64,000 bases of DNA from Lithodes maja (taxonomy: Eukaryota > Arthropoda > Malacostraca > Decapoda > Lithodidae): positions 186,001 through 250,000 of the forward strand of contig JBAKBP010000784.1 of assembly GCA_037953745.1 (NCBI GenBank), in the 5' to 3' direction. The translations under genes were made by a program, and so were the position numbers. Of this stretch, positions 40,130 to 51,094 are shown one piece after another (position 1 is the stretch's first letter; each line of letters opens with the position of its first letter). A model generated the notes under the pieces. It was not told the DNA's origin. It did no database searches and saw only the letters and a program-made list of their open reading frames with translations.

Positions 40130-40440
40130 CCTTTGAGAGTTTGTATTATATGGCATTTCTGCAGACGTGTTACTTCAGTGGTACAGACCAATGTCCAATA
40201 CCAGCATTGAAGGAGAACCTTGCCATGAGCTGGAGATCAGTACAGATCTTATCGAAAGGTGTGCCAGACAGTATGCTGAATACACCAATGCAACACTATC
40301 CGGAGCATGCGGATACACCGCCCAGTTCTGGATGATGTATGTGGGGTACATCAACTGATTCCACCAACTTGGAAGAGCAATACGGACATATGACCCTGAA
40401 CTCTTCATCTATAAACTAACAGTAATCAATCATTGACCTG
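40130..40440 (+). pseudogene. Fragment of uncharacterised multicopy ORF (inverted part)
   Basis: One frame contains GACGYTAQFWMMYVGYIN, a stop, then FHQLGRAIRTYDPELF. TAQFWMMY-type segments occur in a widespread uncharacterised invertebrate protein family known to me only as multicopy predicted proteins. Other segments of the same type lie on the opposite strand at 40853-41348, so an inversion has separated them. The family assignment is from memory of motif style and is tentative. Confidence 0.35.
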
Positions 40441-40852
40441 TTCTTTGCTAATCATCATCGCCAAATTTGACACCCCGCTTCCAGTGGAAGCCATTGCAGA
40501 AACTGCCTTCAGGCTCCCAGACATTCCCCGACTGACCCACTCCACATGTTTGTCATTTCCACTAAGTAGATTATGACCATTAAAACTGAAGTAGCAGACC
40601 CAGAGCAGTCCTTCACCCAGATGGCAGTTCCACCACTGTTTTGCTATTATATTTACCCCAGTGGGACCCTGGCTGGAAGCATACTAAGCACAGGAATTTT
40701 CTGAAGATAGGAACCAGTGGTCCACTGCTCCAGAAGCTAATTGCACCACCAAAGTACAGTATTAGGATCGATATGTTCTGGAGGATATGCTACATGTCAA
40801 GTACCTTCTTGGCAGCAAGGACAAGGAGACAGCCCACCATATCACATTTCCT

Positions 40853-41348
40853 TTAAGGGCAGCAATTCTGATGTAGGCCTACTCGGTTTGACGATTGGTA
40901 GCAAAACTGCTGTGGATCTTTCTCACAGGACTCAATAAATTCCTTGTGTCTGGCTTTTCCTTTGGTCGGTACATTGAGGAGGCTTTGATGGATTTCTTCA
41001 CCGGTACCTTTTCCTGTGCTGATGTTGTAAAGTATCTCTGGAGCATGGTTGGTATGAAATGGATTGTTAGTGTCAAAGATTTGTTTGATCATTTTCTGGA
41101 GATCTTCATGGTCTTGTACTTGTCTTGGTCTGAGTTCTGCTGTTAATTTTTTTTATCATTCCAGTCATGTCTTGAAGAAGACGGATGAATGATGTCCGGA
41201 TAGCCTTAGGTATCATCCATCTAAATTTTGCAGAGTATTTATTTGTGAAGGTGATGCCTGTCAGTCGAAATGCAGCATCAGCATTGATGGTCTGGTCCAA
41301 TGTCAAATCAACAGGAATCCTGCTAATATCATGTTTCGTCCTCCTCAC
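40853..41348 (-). pseudogene. Fragment of uncharacterised multicopy ORF
   Basis: Two - strand frames: RIPVDLTLDQTINADAAFRL with TGITFTNKYSAKFRW (41348-41106), then FDTNNPFHTNHAPEILYNIS and a segment ending with EKDPQQF (41092-40853). LEQTINADAA- and NPF-type segments are found in that order in uncharacterised multicopy invertebrate proteins. A frameshift separates the two parts. No known enzymatic domain can be named. Confidence 0.35.
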
Positions 41349-41439
41349 TGCGAATGCACCTTGATTGAGGATCTTGTTAAGTTAAGGGTGTGTGTCATTA
41401 AATATTCAACAAGCCCAGTTTATATATTGTTAGCCAGCA

Positions 41440-41830
41440 TGTGGTGGCCTGGATCTGTCAGAGTAAGGGTTGGTGTCCTCTACTTCCATTAGCCGGTTCT
41501 GACTGTACCTTTATCATCATTCTTAATTCTACCTTTTTCCTGAGAATGGTGAAGGCAGTGGGGCCATAATGATGTGTCCCATGGTTCCCTAGTGTCTTAC
41601 TCTCACAGCCCACTGGCACAAGTTGACCTTTCTCTCTCTGGCGTAGGGATGCGGCGAACCCACCGCCCGCTACTGTAGGTCTTTTTACTTTGTAGCTGTG
41701 GCCTCTAGTTATTCCTGTATCCATAATTATTATATCCTCCCTATCCAGCCTCTCCAGCCCTTGGGTGCATTTGTACATCATTATCATGTCTCCCCTCTCT
41801 CTCTCTCTGTGAAAAAAATGGATCAGGTTG
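41440..41830 (-). pseudogene. LINE ORF2 C-terminal fragment
   Basis: On the - strand, a frame with RGDMIMMYKCTQGLERLDRE, then ITRGHSYKVKRP. This is the conserved RGD..YK..G and RGH.YKL..P region at the C-terminus of CR1/Jockey-type LINE reverse transcriptases. Frameshifted near 41760. It differs from the two complete CR1 copies. Confidence 0.7.
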
Positions 41831-41929
41831 TTTTGGGTGAAGTGAGATAAAAGTGTGGAAGTGGCAGGGAGGGCAACAGTTGGTAAATTGAAGGAGACCT
41901 GAGATGATTTCCTTAAGAGATATTATAAT

Positions 41930-42095
41930 GTAAAACTTGCAAAATAAACAAACTAAAACTGGGACGATAAAAGATAAATGCAAAAAAATTATCAAAATCG
42001 CTATGTGGAAACAACGCTTAATAAACTAAAATTTTGAAATAAAAGAACACAATCCACAACATAGGGTGTACACAACTACATGCGCAAGTCAATTT
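41930..42095 (-). repeat. Unclassified repeat, partner at 51705
   Basis: Its reverse complement matches 51705-51870 (TGTGTACACCCTATG, GATTGTGTTCTTT, AAGCGTTGTTTCCACATAGC). Unknown family, not coding. Confidence 0.7.
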
Positions 42096-43125
42096 GTTTC
42101 CCAAGTAAACTGATCGCACATATAACAATGCACTGTCATTACGTTCAAGGAATTAGTCAATTTGGGAAGTTGGGGACGTTCTGGTAAATTTTACTAAACT
42201 CTGCATGAATAAAGAAACTACATTAAGTGTCAAAATGTTCTATTAAAATCAAATTAGCAACTTGACAAGATAATAACAATAGTACAAAATTCAAATATCA
42301 CTCACTAACGATAGTGCTATCGGATAGGTAGGCTACCTGTAAGCATAGCATGCTTCAAGTGACCCCTAACAATTACTACCCTACTAATAACCTACATTTA
42401 TTGTACAAATAAACTAAGGAAATCTCAAAAGCAAGCAATTGATCCTATCGACAATGAATAGATAGGCTACAGTATAATAAATAACAATATTTGAAAATAT
42501 GAAGAAGGCACAATAGATTTAAACAAAAAAGTACTCTTTTAACAAGAACAGTTAATTATAAAATAATAATAACAATAGAAAAAGTTAAATATTAATACAT
42601 ACAGACAAAAAGTAAGCAGAGGTTATAATAGAAACTTCAAGTTAATAATGCTTGATTAAAATTATTGATATCAAATTTAAAATACAGTCACAATAATTTA
42701 CCTTAAAAAGATTAAATTTATGCAACAATTTACTTGCAACAAAACCTCTGTCTACTAAGAGTCTGTATAGTAACCTAGCTTTATCCCAAAAGTCTTCTAC
42801 TCTGGTACAAATTTTACAAAATCTTATTAGGTGGGAATAAAAACAATTATAAGTTATTTTACTATCGATATTACTATTAGGGAAAGGAAAGTTTATTACG
42901 TTAAAATTAAAATTGTCAACTTTGTGGTATATTTTAAGTGTGCACTGTTCATTAACAATTGTATATTTATATCAAGAACATTTTCAACTTCATCATTTAC
43001 TTTACCTTGTGTGAGGGGGATGGAATTTGGATAAATTTGTTTAGCGACTTGATTAAAATTTAACATACTGTACAGTAATATATTCTTACACATTATATAT
43101 CATTAATATTGTAACTGTCATCACG
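42096..43125. other. AT-rich non-coding DNA
   Basis: No supported ORF. Small open frames such as 42831-43034 are compositional. Nothing else recognised. Confidence 0.35.
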
Positions 43126-43175
43126 GCCACCCCCAGCTATGTGGTATGTGCCTGAGTATATACAGTCCTTATTAT
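43126..43175 (+). mobile_element. RTE 3' tail scrap
   Basis: CGGCCACCCCCAGCTATGTG and GTATGTGCCTGAGTATATAC match the 3' end seen at 1430-1555 and 47360-47410. It abuts the tail of CR1 copy 2. Confidence 0.5.
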
Positions 43176-43389
43176 AAGTACAAAGGAGTACAAAGGAAAT
43201 CAAGCAACAACAGATCTAGTGACCCTTCTAGGCTGCTTGTCCTCCAAAACACTGAGGATCAAGTGTCCAAACAGTGGTTTAGAGTGGGTAAGGGAACATT
43301 GGAAAGGGAACTACTGCCCTGCCACTAACGTGGCAGGACTAGGAAGTTAGTAGGGGACATAGGGGTTAGTAACTGAGGGGAGGATAAAG
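43176..43389 (-). mobile_element. CR1 LINE copy 2, 3' UTR and tail
   Basis: Matches the 3' UTR of copy 1 nearly base for base, with a shorter TCCTTTGTAC tail. Confidence 0.85.
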
Positions 43390-46269
43390 TTATTCATTTA
43401 CAAACGCAGTCAGTCGCGGGTTTGATGCGAGATATTTGTCTAGGCGGAATTTAAATGAATCAACGGTGCTGCAGTCTATAACGTTTCGGGGAAGCCCATT
43501 CCACAAGTTGACAACTCGATTGAAGAAGAAATTCTTAGATTCGTGCGAGTTAAAAGATTTACCAATAATTTTGCAACCGTTTCCCCGTGTGTAATTAGAT
43601 TGGTCGATAGTGAAGTACTTACTACAGTTCATATTGTCGATGCCTTTGATGATTTTGAACACTTGAATTAAGTCGCCTCTTAATCTGCGCTGGGTTAAAG
43701 GAAATAGATTTAATTCTCTAAGACGCTCTTCGTATGGTTTGTTCTTTAGGCTAGGTATCATTTTGGTAACTCTACGTTGAACTCGTTCTAGCTTGTTTAT
43801 ATCTTTTTGGTAATAAGGGCACCAGGATTGAACGCAGTATTCCAGAAGAGGGCGGACTAAGGAATTGTAAAGGGTTAGGATAACTTCTTTGGATTTATGC
43901 TCAAATGACCTGCCTATAAAGCCAATTATTTTGTTTGCCTTCTTAACAACTTCTGAACATTGTTGACTCGGTTTTAGGTTACTCGATATTGTTACTCCCA
44001 GATCAGTTTCTCTGTTTACATTCTTAAGCTGAGTGCCATTCATCGAATAGTTTGCTTTCTCATTTAGGTATCCGACATGTAGTACTTTACATTTATCCGC
44101 ATTGAAACTCATTTGCCAAATTTGGGCCCAACATGACAATTTATCTAGATTGTGTTGCATATCGTCAACTTGTTCTTTTGAGAGTACGCTATTTGCAATT
44201 TTTGTATCGTCAGCAAATTTTGAGATTGTGCAGGTGAGACCCTCATCTATGTCGTTGATGTAAATTAGAAAGAGAATTGGTCCTAGTACCGATCCCTGGG
44301 GTACCCCGCTACTTACATTGGTCCATTTAGATGCCTTACCGTTTATGACTACTCTTTGCTTTCTGTTGTTGAGCCAATTTTCTATCCATTTCAACACACC
44401 GTCTTGTATTCCATGCGCTTTTAGTTTTAGCAGTAAACGTTTGTGGGGAACTTTGTCAAAGGCCTTTTGAAAATCAAGGTATATAATATCTACAGCTTTA
44501 CTCTCATCGTAGAGGTTGAGGATATCGTGGAAGAAGTCTAAGAGGTTTGTTAAACAGGAACGTTTTTTACGAAAGCCGTGTTGAGTATCTTTAAGTATGT
44601 TATTTTCCTCTAAGTGATTTACGAGTCTGTCTCGTATGACCGTTTCTAGCATTTTACATACAACTGAGGTTAAGCTAATTGGACGATAGTTACTGGGTAG
44701 GGATTTGCTGCCTTTTTTGAATATCGGTGTTACGTTGGCTAGCTTCCACTGATCAGGCATAGTTCCAGACTGCAAGGATTTATTGAATAGTAATGTCAGT
44801 GGTTTGGAGAGCTCATTCTTAGCTTCCTTTAGAACTCTAGGCGAGATTGTATCAGGTCCTGGCGTTTTATTTACTTTGAGTTTATCTAAACAATTCAATA
44901 CTTCTCTCTCTGTAACGGTGATATTGCTTAGAACATCTGAATTATCAATCTGAATCGGCGATGGTGTAGGGATATCACTGAGGTCTTCGGTTGTAAAAAC
45001 TGATGCAAAGAAGGCATTGAGGGCATTACTCATTTGTACTTCGTCTTTGGTGTATTCTCCTTTTTCATCGACTAACGGTCCAACAGTTGAAGTAACTACT
45101 TTTTTCTTTCTGATATAACTATAGAATTCTTTCGGGTTTGTTTTACTTTGATTCGCAATATGTAACTCTAAGGTCTTTTTACTTTGCTTAATTAATTTTT
45201 TGGCTTTGCGTCGTAGCTCTACAAATTTCACCCGTTCTTCGTCATTTTGTGAGGATTTTAATCTATCATTAGCAAATTTTTTAGCAAGCAGGCAGTTTGA
45301 AATATCTTTATTCCACCATTTGGGCTTATTATTATGGCCTGGACGCCGTATTTTCGATGGTATGCAGTCTTGCACTGCTTTTAGGTAAGTGGTTTCGAAT
45401 AACTTCCAAGATGTATTTATGTCGTTATTGTTAATTAAAAAGCTCCAGTCAGTTTCTTTAAACATAGCTCTAAGTTTATGGAAGTTTGCTTTCTTGAAAT
45501 TAGGGACTTTTTCGATGCTACTATTTGGTTCGTTACTAGTAAACTTTAAAGTGAAAGTTATCGTACGATGGTCGCTGTTACTGAATTCATCACCAACATT
45601 CAAATTCTCTATCAATTCTTCTTTTGTTGCAAGTACAATGTCAAGAACGTTATTACCACGGGTCGGTGTTCGAACAAATTGATAAAGCGAACTCTCTTGC
45701 AAGTTCGTATACAAGTCATGTCCGGAGTGTGAAGTAAGAGTATCGCCCCACTTGGTCACAGGTAAATTAAAGTCGCCAAAAATTACGGTATCTTGTGAGT
45801 TACTTACATCTGCAATTTGTTCGTAAATTTCTCGGTCAGTTTGCACTGATTGAGCTGGAGGTCTGTATATTAACGCAAGTATTATTTTTGTACCTTTATT
45901 ATTCTTTATTAGCACAAAAGATGTGTCGACGTTCACAATTTGAGGTTTTGACACGAGGGTCGGGTTAAGACTTTCTTTGATATAAAATAAAACGCCACCT
46001 CCATTTTTATTTATTCGGCTGTTCTCAAACATTACATAACCGGGAAGTGAATACTCTGCTAAAAAGTCTCTATCTTCTGTATTGAGCCAAGATTCTGTTA
46101 TGCCAATCACATCATAATTTTCTGTAAACACTAGTTCCTCTAAATCTGAAAATTTATTGCGTATGCTACGAGCGTTTGCATAGAAAACCTTTAAAGTTGC
46201 GGTTTTAGAACTCGCAGAACGTTCTTTCATCGAATTTTTGGTTCTGGTCGGATCTACATTTACATTCAT
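43390..46269 (-). CDS. CR1-like LINE ORF2, endonuclease-reverse transcriptase (copy 2)
   Basis: The ATG at 46269 (MNVNVDPTRTKN) gives 959 residues, the same length as copy 1. The frame is open upstream to 46341 without an ATG. All endonuclease (ITESW, GDFNLP, SDHRT) and RT (GVPQGSVLGP, FADDTKI) motifs are present, and differences from copy 1 are scattered single residues. Divergence rises sharply over the first ~27 residues (KNSMKERSASSKTATLK against KNIIKARSVSSKITNFK), next to the strongly different ORF1. Intact and possibly active. Confidence 0.95.
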   Translation of the reverse strand: MNVNVDPTRTKNSMKERSASSKTATLKVFYANARSIRNKFSDLEELVFTENYDVIGITESWLNTEDRDFLAEYSLPGYVMFENSRINKNGGGVLFYIKESLNPTLVSKPQIVNVDTSFVLIKNNKGTKIILALIYRPPAQSVQTDREIYEQIADVSNSQDTVIFGDFNLPVTKWGDTLTSHSGHDLYTNLQESSLYQFVRTPTRGNNVLDIVLATKEELIENLNVGDEFSNSDHRTITFTLKFTSNEPNSSIEKVPNFKKANFHKLRAMFKETDWSFLINNNDINTSWKLFETTYLKAVQDCIPSKIRRPGHNNKPKWWNKDISNCLLAKKFANDRLKSSQNDEERVKFVELRRKAKKLIKQSKKTLELHIANQSKTNPKEFYSYIRKKKVVTSTVGPLVDEKGEYTKDEVQMSNALNAFFASVFTTEDLSDIPTPSPIQIDNSDVLSNITVTEREVLNCLDKLKVNKTPGPDTISPRVLKEAKNELSKPLTLLFNKSLQSGTMPDQWKLANVTPIFKKGSKSLPSNYRPISLTSVVCKMLETVIRDRLVNHLEENNILKDTQHGFRKKRSCLTNLLDFFHDILNLYDESKAVDIIYLDFQKAFDKVPHKRLLLKLKAHGIQDGVLKWIENWLNNRKQRVVINGKASKWTNVSSGVPQGSVLGPILFLIYINDIDEGLTCTISKFADDTKIANSVLSKEQVDDMQHNLDKLSCWAQIWQMSFNADKCKVLHVGYLNEKANYSMNGTQLKNVNRETDLGVTISSNLKPSQQCSEVVKKANKIIGFIGRSFEHKSKEVILTLYNSLVRPLLEYCVQSWCPYYQKDINKLERVQRRVTKMIPSLKNKPYEERLRELNLFPLTQRRLRGDLIQVFKIIKGIDNMNCSKYFTIDQSNYTRGNGCKIIGKSFNSHESKNFFFNRVVNLWNGLPRNVIDCSTVDSFKFRLDKYLASNPRLTAFVNE

Positions 46270-46367
46270 GGCTGTCCTCGGTCCTCGGTCGTTATCCCTG
46301 ACGGTTTTGAATTTGGGTCGTGTTGGTGGAGATTTATCCAAATTCGCGGTTCTTGACGGATTAGTAT

Positions 46368-47085
46368 TTAATTCCTTTGTAGGTTGCCGTCCTCGCTGTC
46401 TTCGGTCCTCCTTCCTGGTTGTCCTGTGCTGAGTCGATTTCTTCTCCGAAAATCCTTCACCGCATCGTTGAGAAGACGCCCAAAACGTGCTGCTCCCACC
46501 TGGTTCAGATGAACTCCATCGTCCGAAAACAAATAGTCATCGTAGTAGAAATTGTCCCAGGTGTCGACGAATCCCACGTTCTCCTTCCTGCAGAGGTTTG
46601 CTAGACAACGATTTGTGCTGGTGGCTATGTTGTAAAATCGGCTCTCTACACCGAGCCGGGGGACGATTCCTGAGACGATGATCCTTGATGACTTCTCCTT
46701 AAACGACTTGATCAGCTGCTGGTACTTTAAAAGCAAATCTTCCGACCGGGTTCGCTGCACATCGTTGGATCCAACGTGGATGACGTACATTGTATTAGCA
46801 GGGGCCAGCTTTGATACTTCGTCAACTGCTGCAACTACGTCATCCACACCACCACCAGGGATACAAAAACGCTTCCTGGTCTTAGGTGCCCTGGCGCAAA
46901 ACTCTGTGAGCTGACCACGTATCATCGAGTCTCCCACGAGCCGGACTTCTTCTATTTCCTCTTCGTCATCTGAGTCTGCGAGTATCTGGAAACGGTTTTG
47001 ACACTCGGTAATCGGTATGTGTTTCCTGGTCTTGGGGCAAACGTTGTTCCTCACGACACGGAAGTTGTCTTGAGGGGGAAGATTA
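46368..47085 (-). CDS. CR1-like LINE ORF1 esterase domain, 5'-truncated (copy 2)
   Basis: Only the C-terminal part remains, from about TSLYNLPPQDNFRVVRNN. An SGNH-type esterase follows: GDSMIRG, HVGSND, DGVHLN. It is clearly homologous to copy 1 ORF1 but differs at roughly half its residues, in contrast to the near-identity of ORF2. The 5' side is cut at about 47085 by RTE 3' UTR sequence, so the N-terminal Cys cluster and coiled coil are missing and no native start remains. Confidence 0.85.
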
Positions 47086-47425
47086 TAGAGGGATGTCAGG
47101 CGCCAGTTGGACTAAATAATAGTACATCAGGCGCCTGGCCCGGGGAGCTTGTGTATATGAAGGGTCATGCCTGGATGTGAGGTGGTATTGTTCCGCTGCA
47201 TGTCTGCCTGCTGAGACCGGAACCTCTCCGGGAGGTCTGGGACCGAGGGAGTGCTGGAGACCCTTAGTGATCCTTGGTCACTGGGTCTTCTGGGCGACCT
47301 AGATGTGTGTGAATTTTTATTTTGTTTTTAAGTTGTGTTGTGTTGTCCATGTTCGGGCTCTGTCTCGAGTCAGACACCCCCAGCTATGGGGTATGTGTCT
47401 AGTATATACTGTACATACATACATA
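47086..47425 (+). mobile_element. RTE-like LINE 3' UTR copy
   Basis: CATCAGGCGCCTGGCCCGGG, CTCCGGGAGGTCTGGG and GGGTCTTCTGGGCGACC match the RTE 3' UTR at 23 kb. It ends GGGGTATGTGTC and an (ATAC)n run, then (ATT)n at 47428-47460. Confidence 0.75.
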
Positions 47426-47459
<34 letters not shown>

Positions 47460-48091
47460 GTTGTTCTTGTTGGTTTTTCTATTGTCACAAGTGCCAGTTC
47501 TGCACATCCTCCTGTTCATTCCCAATGAACCTGGATTTACACTCACTGTCTGGTACAGTATCTTTCTTGCCCTAGAGAATGTTTTGGAGCCGTCTTTACC
47601 ATTAATATTATGGGAGGATCATTACAGTGCAGTACTATGCAAAGAATTACTGATTTATACTCACTATGTAGTTGCCAATTGTACATAAGTATTTCAGGTC
47701 TGAATCCATCTTACTGTTTGATATCTGCTCTAGCTATAAAATTACAGTATATGGCCCTGTAAGGTTTTGTAATAAGCTTATCCACTATTGCAGAGAGGTA
47801 CTTCTACCTTGGGTTGTCACTTTTGATAAAGTATTCGAATGGAAAATAAAGTATAACACAATTTATAAAAGTATGACAAACTAATTACAGTACAGTATAG
47901 ACTTTTAAAATGCATGTAGTGTGAATATACAGTATAATGGAAAACTTACACATTAAACAAACTTGGAACTACCAAGTGTTTAGGTATTTCAATCCTGTTG
48001 TACTGTTTACTGTTCTACATTTTAATTTAAATTTCAATCAATATGACATTTTTTGTATATATATATATATTTATATATGGTTTTTTTTCAG
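47426..48091. other. Sequence upstream of FoxP exon (intron)
   Basis: AT-rich, with no supported gene. The last 40 bp provide a TA-rich then T-rich tract and TTTTTTTTCAG, the acceptor of the FoxP exon. Confidence 0.5.
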
Positions 48092-48193
48092 GCAATAATT
48101 GAAGCTCCCGACAAGCAGCTAACCCTGAATGAAATATACAACTGGTTCCAGAACACATTTGCCTACTTCCGACGTAACGCAGAAACTTGGAAG
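48092..48193 (+). CDS. FoxP: FoxP forkhead exon (helix 1-2 region)
   Basis: A 102-bp phase-0 exon between TTTTTTTTCAG and GTAGGC. It encodes 34 residues of a forkhead domain: AIIEAPDKQLTLNEIYNWFQ then NTFAYFRRNAETWK. The LTLNEIYNWF and FAYFRRNA blocks are diagnostic of FoxP transcription factors, which bind DNA and regulate neural and other genes. The preceding exon (ending in the RPPFTYASLIR-type start of the domain) and the zinc finger/leucine zipper exons were not found in the window. The next exon begins with the recognition helix, 6.5 kb downstream. Confidence 0.95.
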
Positions 48194-48532
48194 GTAGGCC
48201 ATCCACCTCTCCTATAGAAGCTCATATTTCTTATTTCTTATTACCTATACAAAATATTCTAACATCAATAGCATTTAGGTGCCACTGTATTCAAGTTACC
48301 ACATCATAAACATCACCATTGAAATCACCCTAGCCATCTATGCCATCCTTATATTACCGGAGACATGAAATATTACCTGATAGCATAATAGTATTTATAA
48401 TTGTGCATCAGAGTTTAATGATATTGTTTAATTATTGTATTGACAGACAGATAACAGTATAAATAAAAAATTGTACTGTATAGTGGACCCATGTTGCTTG
48501 TGATGCATCTGTGAAAACCCCTTTACTAGTTG
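48194..48532 (+). other. FoxP intron, unique part
   Basis: Begins at the GTAGGC donor. AT-rich, no other element recognised before the small insertion at 48533. Confidence 0.5.
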
Positions 48533-48610
48533 TTGTTGTTGTTTTTCCCCAAGCTGCCTGGCCGAACAGCCCCAAGGCCCCGAGCAAGGCCAAGGCCATA
48601 ACCGAGCGCC
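48533..48610 (-). mobile_element. ~78-bp SINE-like 3' end with TSD in FoxP intron
   Basis: (GTT)n followed by AAGCTGCCTGGCCGAACAGC and CATAACCGAGCGCCCC: only the last ~80 bp of the 517-bp-type element, on the - strand. CCTTTACTAGTT is duplicated at both sides. Extreme 5' truncation. Confidence 0.85.
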
Positions 48611-49455
48611 CCCCTTTACTAGTTTAATCATGTACCGTAAATACATATTCAGTACCATAGTCATGGTTCACTATCAACTTTATCAACAAAGTTAAAAGTA
48701 ATATTGCTAATGCAATAGACCTTTTAGATTTAGGACTTTAAAAGGTAGTTCAATTTAGCGGTTCAAAACAAGGGAAACTGTTTATATGAACATTTAGTTC
48801 AAATGTAGTTATGGTAGACAGTCAAGCAAATTAATATTCTTCTATACAAAAACAATCAATATTGAAGGTGACACAAACAATTAACCCTCTTGCACTTACG
48901 ACGCGAATCCCGTATTCACTGGCATAATTTAAAACTGAAATTAGCCCCAGGGAAGTTTGGAAAGATTTCTTTAATTATCCTATTTCTGCCTACCGGTATT
49001 GGCGTACCTTCCAAGTGGCTGCGTTGCGTCAGAAGTGGGAAAATGTGTTGATTTCATTATTTGAGTTTAGAAGTGAAGTTGGTTGGTGGAAAAAATATGA
49101 TAATTAGCCTATTGCTCCTGAGGTTTACTATGGACCATGCACTGAAAGAACATTATTTCAGAAAGCGAACTTAGCTATTGTTTTACATATTTAAATAGAT
49201 ACTTTGGCTAGATAGTAACTGGCAACCATGAGCCTGAGAGGGTTAAGTTTTTACGTTAGATGAAACAGTATAATAATTGGTTGTACAATCAATACGGTAA
49301 GTTCATAGATACAGAAAATAAAACATTCTGATTATATGAAAATCAGATCTGCTAGAAGTTTGTTTATGACTCTTATAGTGTAGCCTAGTCTGATAATTAT
49401 TAAAACAATTACAGTATCAACACATTTTATGCATAGTAGAGCTTTGATCCTAGAT
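48611..49455 (+). other. FoxP intron, AT-rich
   Basis: No ORF or clear element. A TTGCACTTACGACGCG end near 48896 and GAGAGGGTTAA near 49240 suggest a diverged TTAA MITE (about 345 bp) with weak ends. Confidence 0.35.
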
Positions 49456-50006
49456 AAGTTGTTGTTGTTGTTGTTCCCTAAGCTGCCTGGCCGAACAGCC
49501 CCGAGTTCCTGAGGAAGGCCATGGCCACGATCGGGCTTTCCCACAGAGCTCTCATTGAGTATAGATTGTGTTGTTGGCGTAAGTGATTGTGTGAAATGCA
49601 GTCTTCTATGATGTGTTTAATGGTATGGGGTGCTGTGTTACATCCCGGGCAGGTGTCGACAACGGAGTCATCCAGTCTCTTCTGATAGCTCAGGAGAGCT
49701 GGATGGTGTCTGCATCTCAGCCTAGCCAGGTGGACTCTGTCCTCGCGAGGAAGGGAGGATTCAGAAGGATGGATTTCGGGAGGTCGTGCTTGCAGCTGCG
49801 TGTTGTCTGTGAGTGAGTGGATGGATCGGCGAGAGATGTGAGTATGGATGTGCTTCTGGAAGTTGGTTCGGGGTGGGCAGGGAGGGAGAGAGGACAGTAA
49901 TTGTGTGTGATACCGTGTGCTGGGTGTTGTTTTGATATTTCTTGGTGTCTGTGGGTGTGTTGCCATGTAGTTTAGTGGGTGGTCCTGGTTCGTGGGTGGT
50001 CCTGGT
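49456..50006 (-). mobile_element. LINE 3' end (donor of the AAC tail), 11-bp TSD
   Basis: TCCTAGATAAG is duplicated on both sides. On the - strand it reads ORF2 C-terminus, then the 3' end GCTGTTCGGCCAGGCAGCTT and an (AAC)n tail. A second copy in the same orientation is at 51095-51595. 5' truncated. Confidence 0.85.
49478..49966 (-). CDS. LINE ORF2 C-terminal fragment with CCHC-like knuckle
   Basis: A 162-codon frame. A His/Pro/Thr-rich stretch is followed by REDRVHLARLRCRHHPALLS and then CPGCNTAPHTIKHIIEDC, a C-x2-C-x7-H-x4-C-type knuckle. It ends at ALWESP and LFGQAA, where coding runs into the tail. Such C-terminal knuckles follow the RT in Jockey/I-type LINEs. RT and endonuclease are missing. 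The RT fragment at 56850-57175 could belong to the same family but does not overlap it. Confidence 0.7.
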   Translation of the reverse strand: MATHPQTPRNIKTTPSTRYHTQLLSSLPPCPPRTNFQKHIHTHISRRSIHSLTDNTQLQARPPEIHPSESSLPREDRVHLARLRCRHHPALLSYQKRLDDSVVDTCPGCNTAPHTIKHIIEDCISHNHLRQQHNLYSMRALWESPIVAMAFLRNSGLFGQAA

Positions 50007-50365
50007 TCCTAGATAAGTATGCAGGCCTTGTTGAATGTTGAAGCTAGGGCCTGGGTAACCTAAATGTTTGGGTGACCGAACACATTTCCTTCTTCCCTCT
50101 GCCGTTTCTGTGTAGGGTGTAGAGGTAGGAGTGAGGGATTTGCCTTTTTGTTAGCTGATGGCCACTCTCTATACTGCACAGGAGTGGAGAGGAATTTATG
50201 TTCAGTCACTTAATAATACAAATAATTTTCTGGTGTTTTATTTCTCAAAAGCGCCAGTTCTTCCAGAGGAATTCACTAGCGCTCAGATCACGTTACAACA
50301 CTGCATTAACAGGAACAGTGACACTTATTCATACACACTTTTTATATTAGTATATACCATACTAA
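50007..50365 (+). other. FoxP intron, no element recognised
   Basis: The open frame at 50158-50508 runs into a MITE and shows no domain. Not called as a gene. Confidence 0.35.
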
Positions 50366-50575
50366 ACCCGGTATCACACAAGAGCTTTTATAGTCAACAT
50401 TCGATGATCAACATTTTTCTGGCAACCTTTCTGGAATATTGTAAAACGGTATGGGAAACTAGACTGATGATAGATGAACTTAGGCAACCGAAATTACTTA
50501 TATGTTGACCACATAAGCTGCCAGACCAGTGTTGAGGATAAATGTTGAGTGAAAAAGCGCTCGTGTGATACCAGC
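50366..50575. mobile_element. TTAA-site MITE, family D, second copy
   Basis: CCCGGTATCACACAAGAGC at the left end and GCTCGTGTGATACCAGC at the right, with a diverged CTAA at 50362 and TTAA at 50576-50579. Subterminal inverted AGTCAACATT / AATGTTGAGT are shared with 473-627. Confidence 0.75.
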
Positions 50576-51094
50576 TTAAGTAAGGCTTCTAACAACACTT
50601 GGATATTTATTTTGGATCAAAGCTTTACTTAATCACCTAAAACAGTTTGAATATTTTATAATTCACATTCTGCTCACTTAATGTTTGTAGGCTAGTTATA
50701 TTTTAGAATTTTGAAAGGAACATGACTGATGTTTGTGATATATTTAACTATGCACAGTGCTAACAAACTTGGATTTTTTTCAGATAATCTTTAATACTGG
50801 CAGTGGATTATACATACATAGATTAAGAAGTTTATGTTATGGTATGGCAATTCTTTACTTTTAGAAAATTGAAATTTAATACTGGCATGTTAAATTGTTG
50901 AGTGCAACTATCTAAATAATTAGTTGCTCAGTTAAAGATGAAATTCATTAACATTATATCTGAACTAAGAAGTTTTTAGTATACTATAATAGTAGAACAG
51001 AAGTCATTATAATGTATATTGATAGTATAAAAATACAAGTTATGTACAGTATCACTATTCTAAGCTAGATTCTTTAATATGCCTAAGTTTTTGT
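50576..51094 (+). other. FoxP intron, AT-rich
   Basis: No gene or element recognised. Confidence 0.35.

Noticed and set aside
46500..46914. + strand frames opposite CR1 copy 2 ORF1
   Set aside because: Antisense shadows of the esterase domain.
47303..47688. Open frames over (ATT)n at 47.4 kb
   Set aside because: Generated by the RTE tail and the trinucleotide run; no domain.
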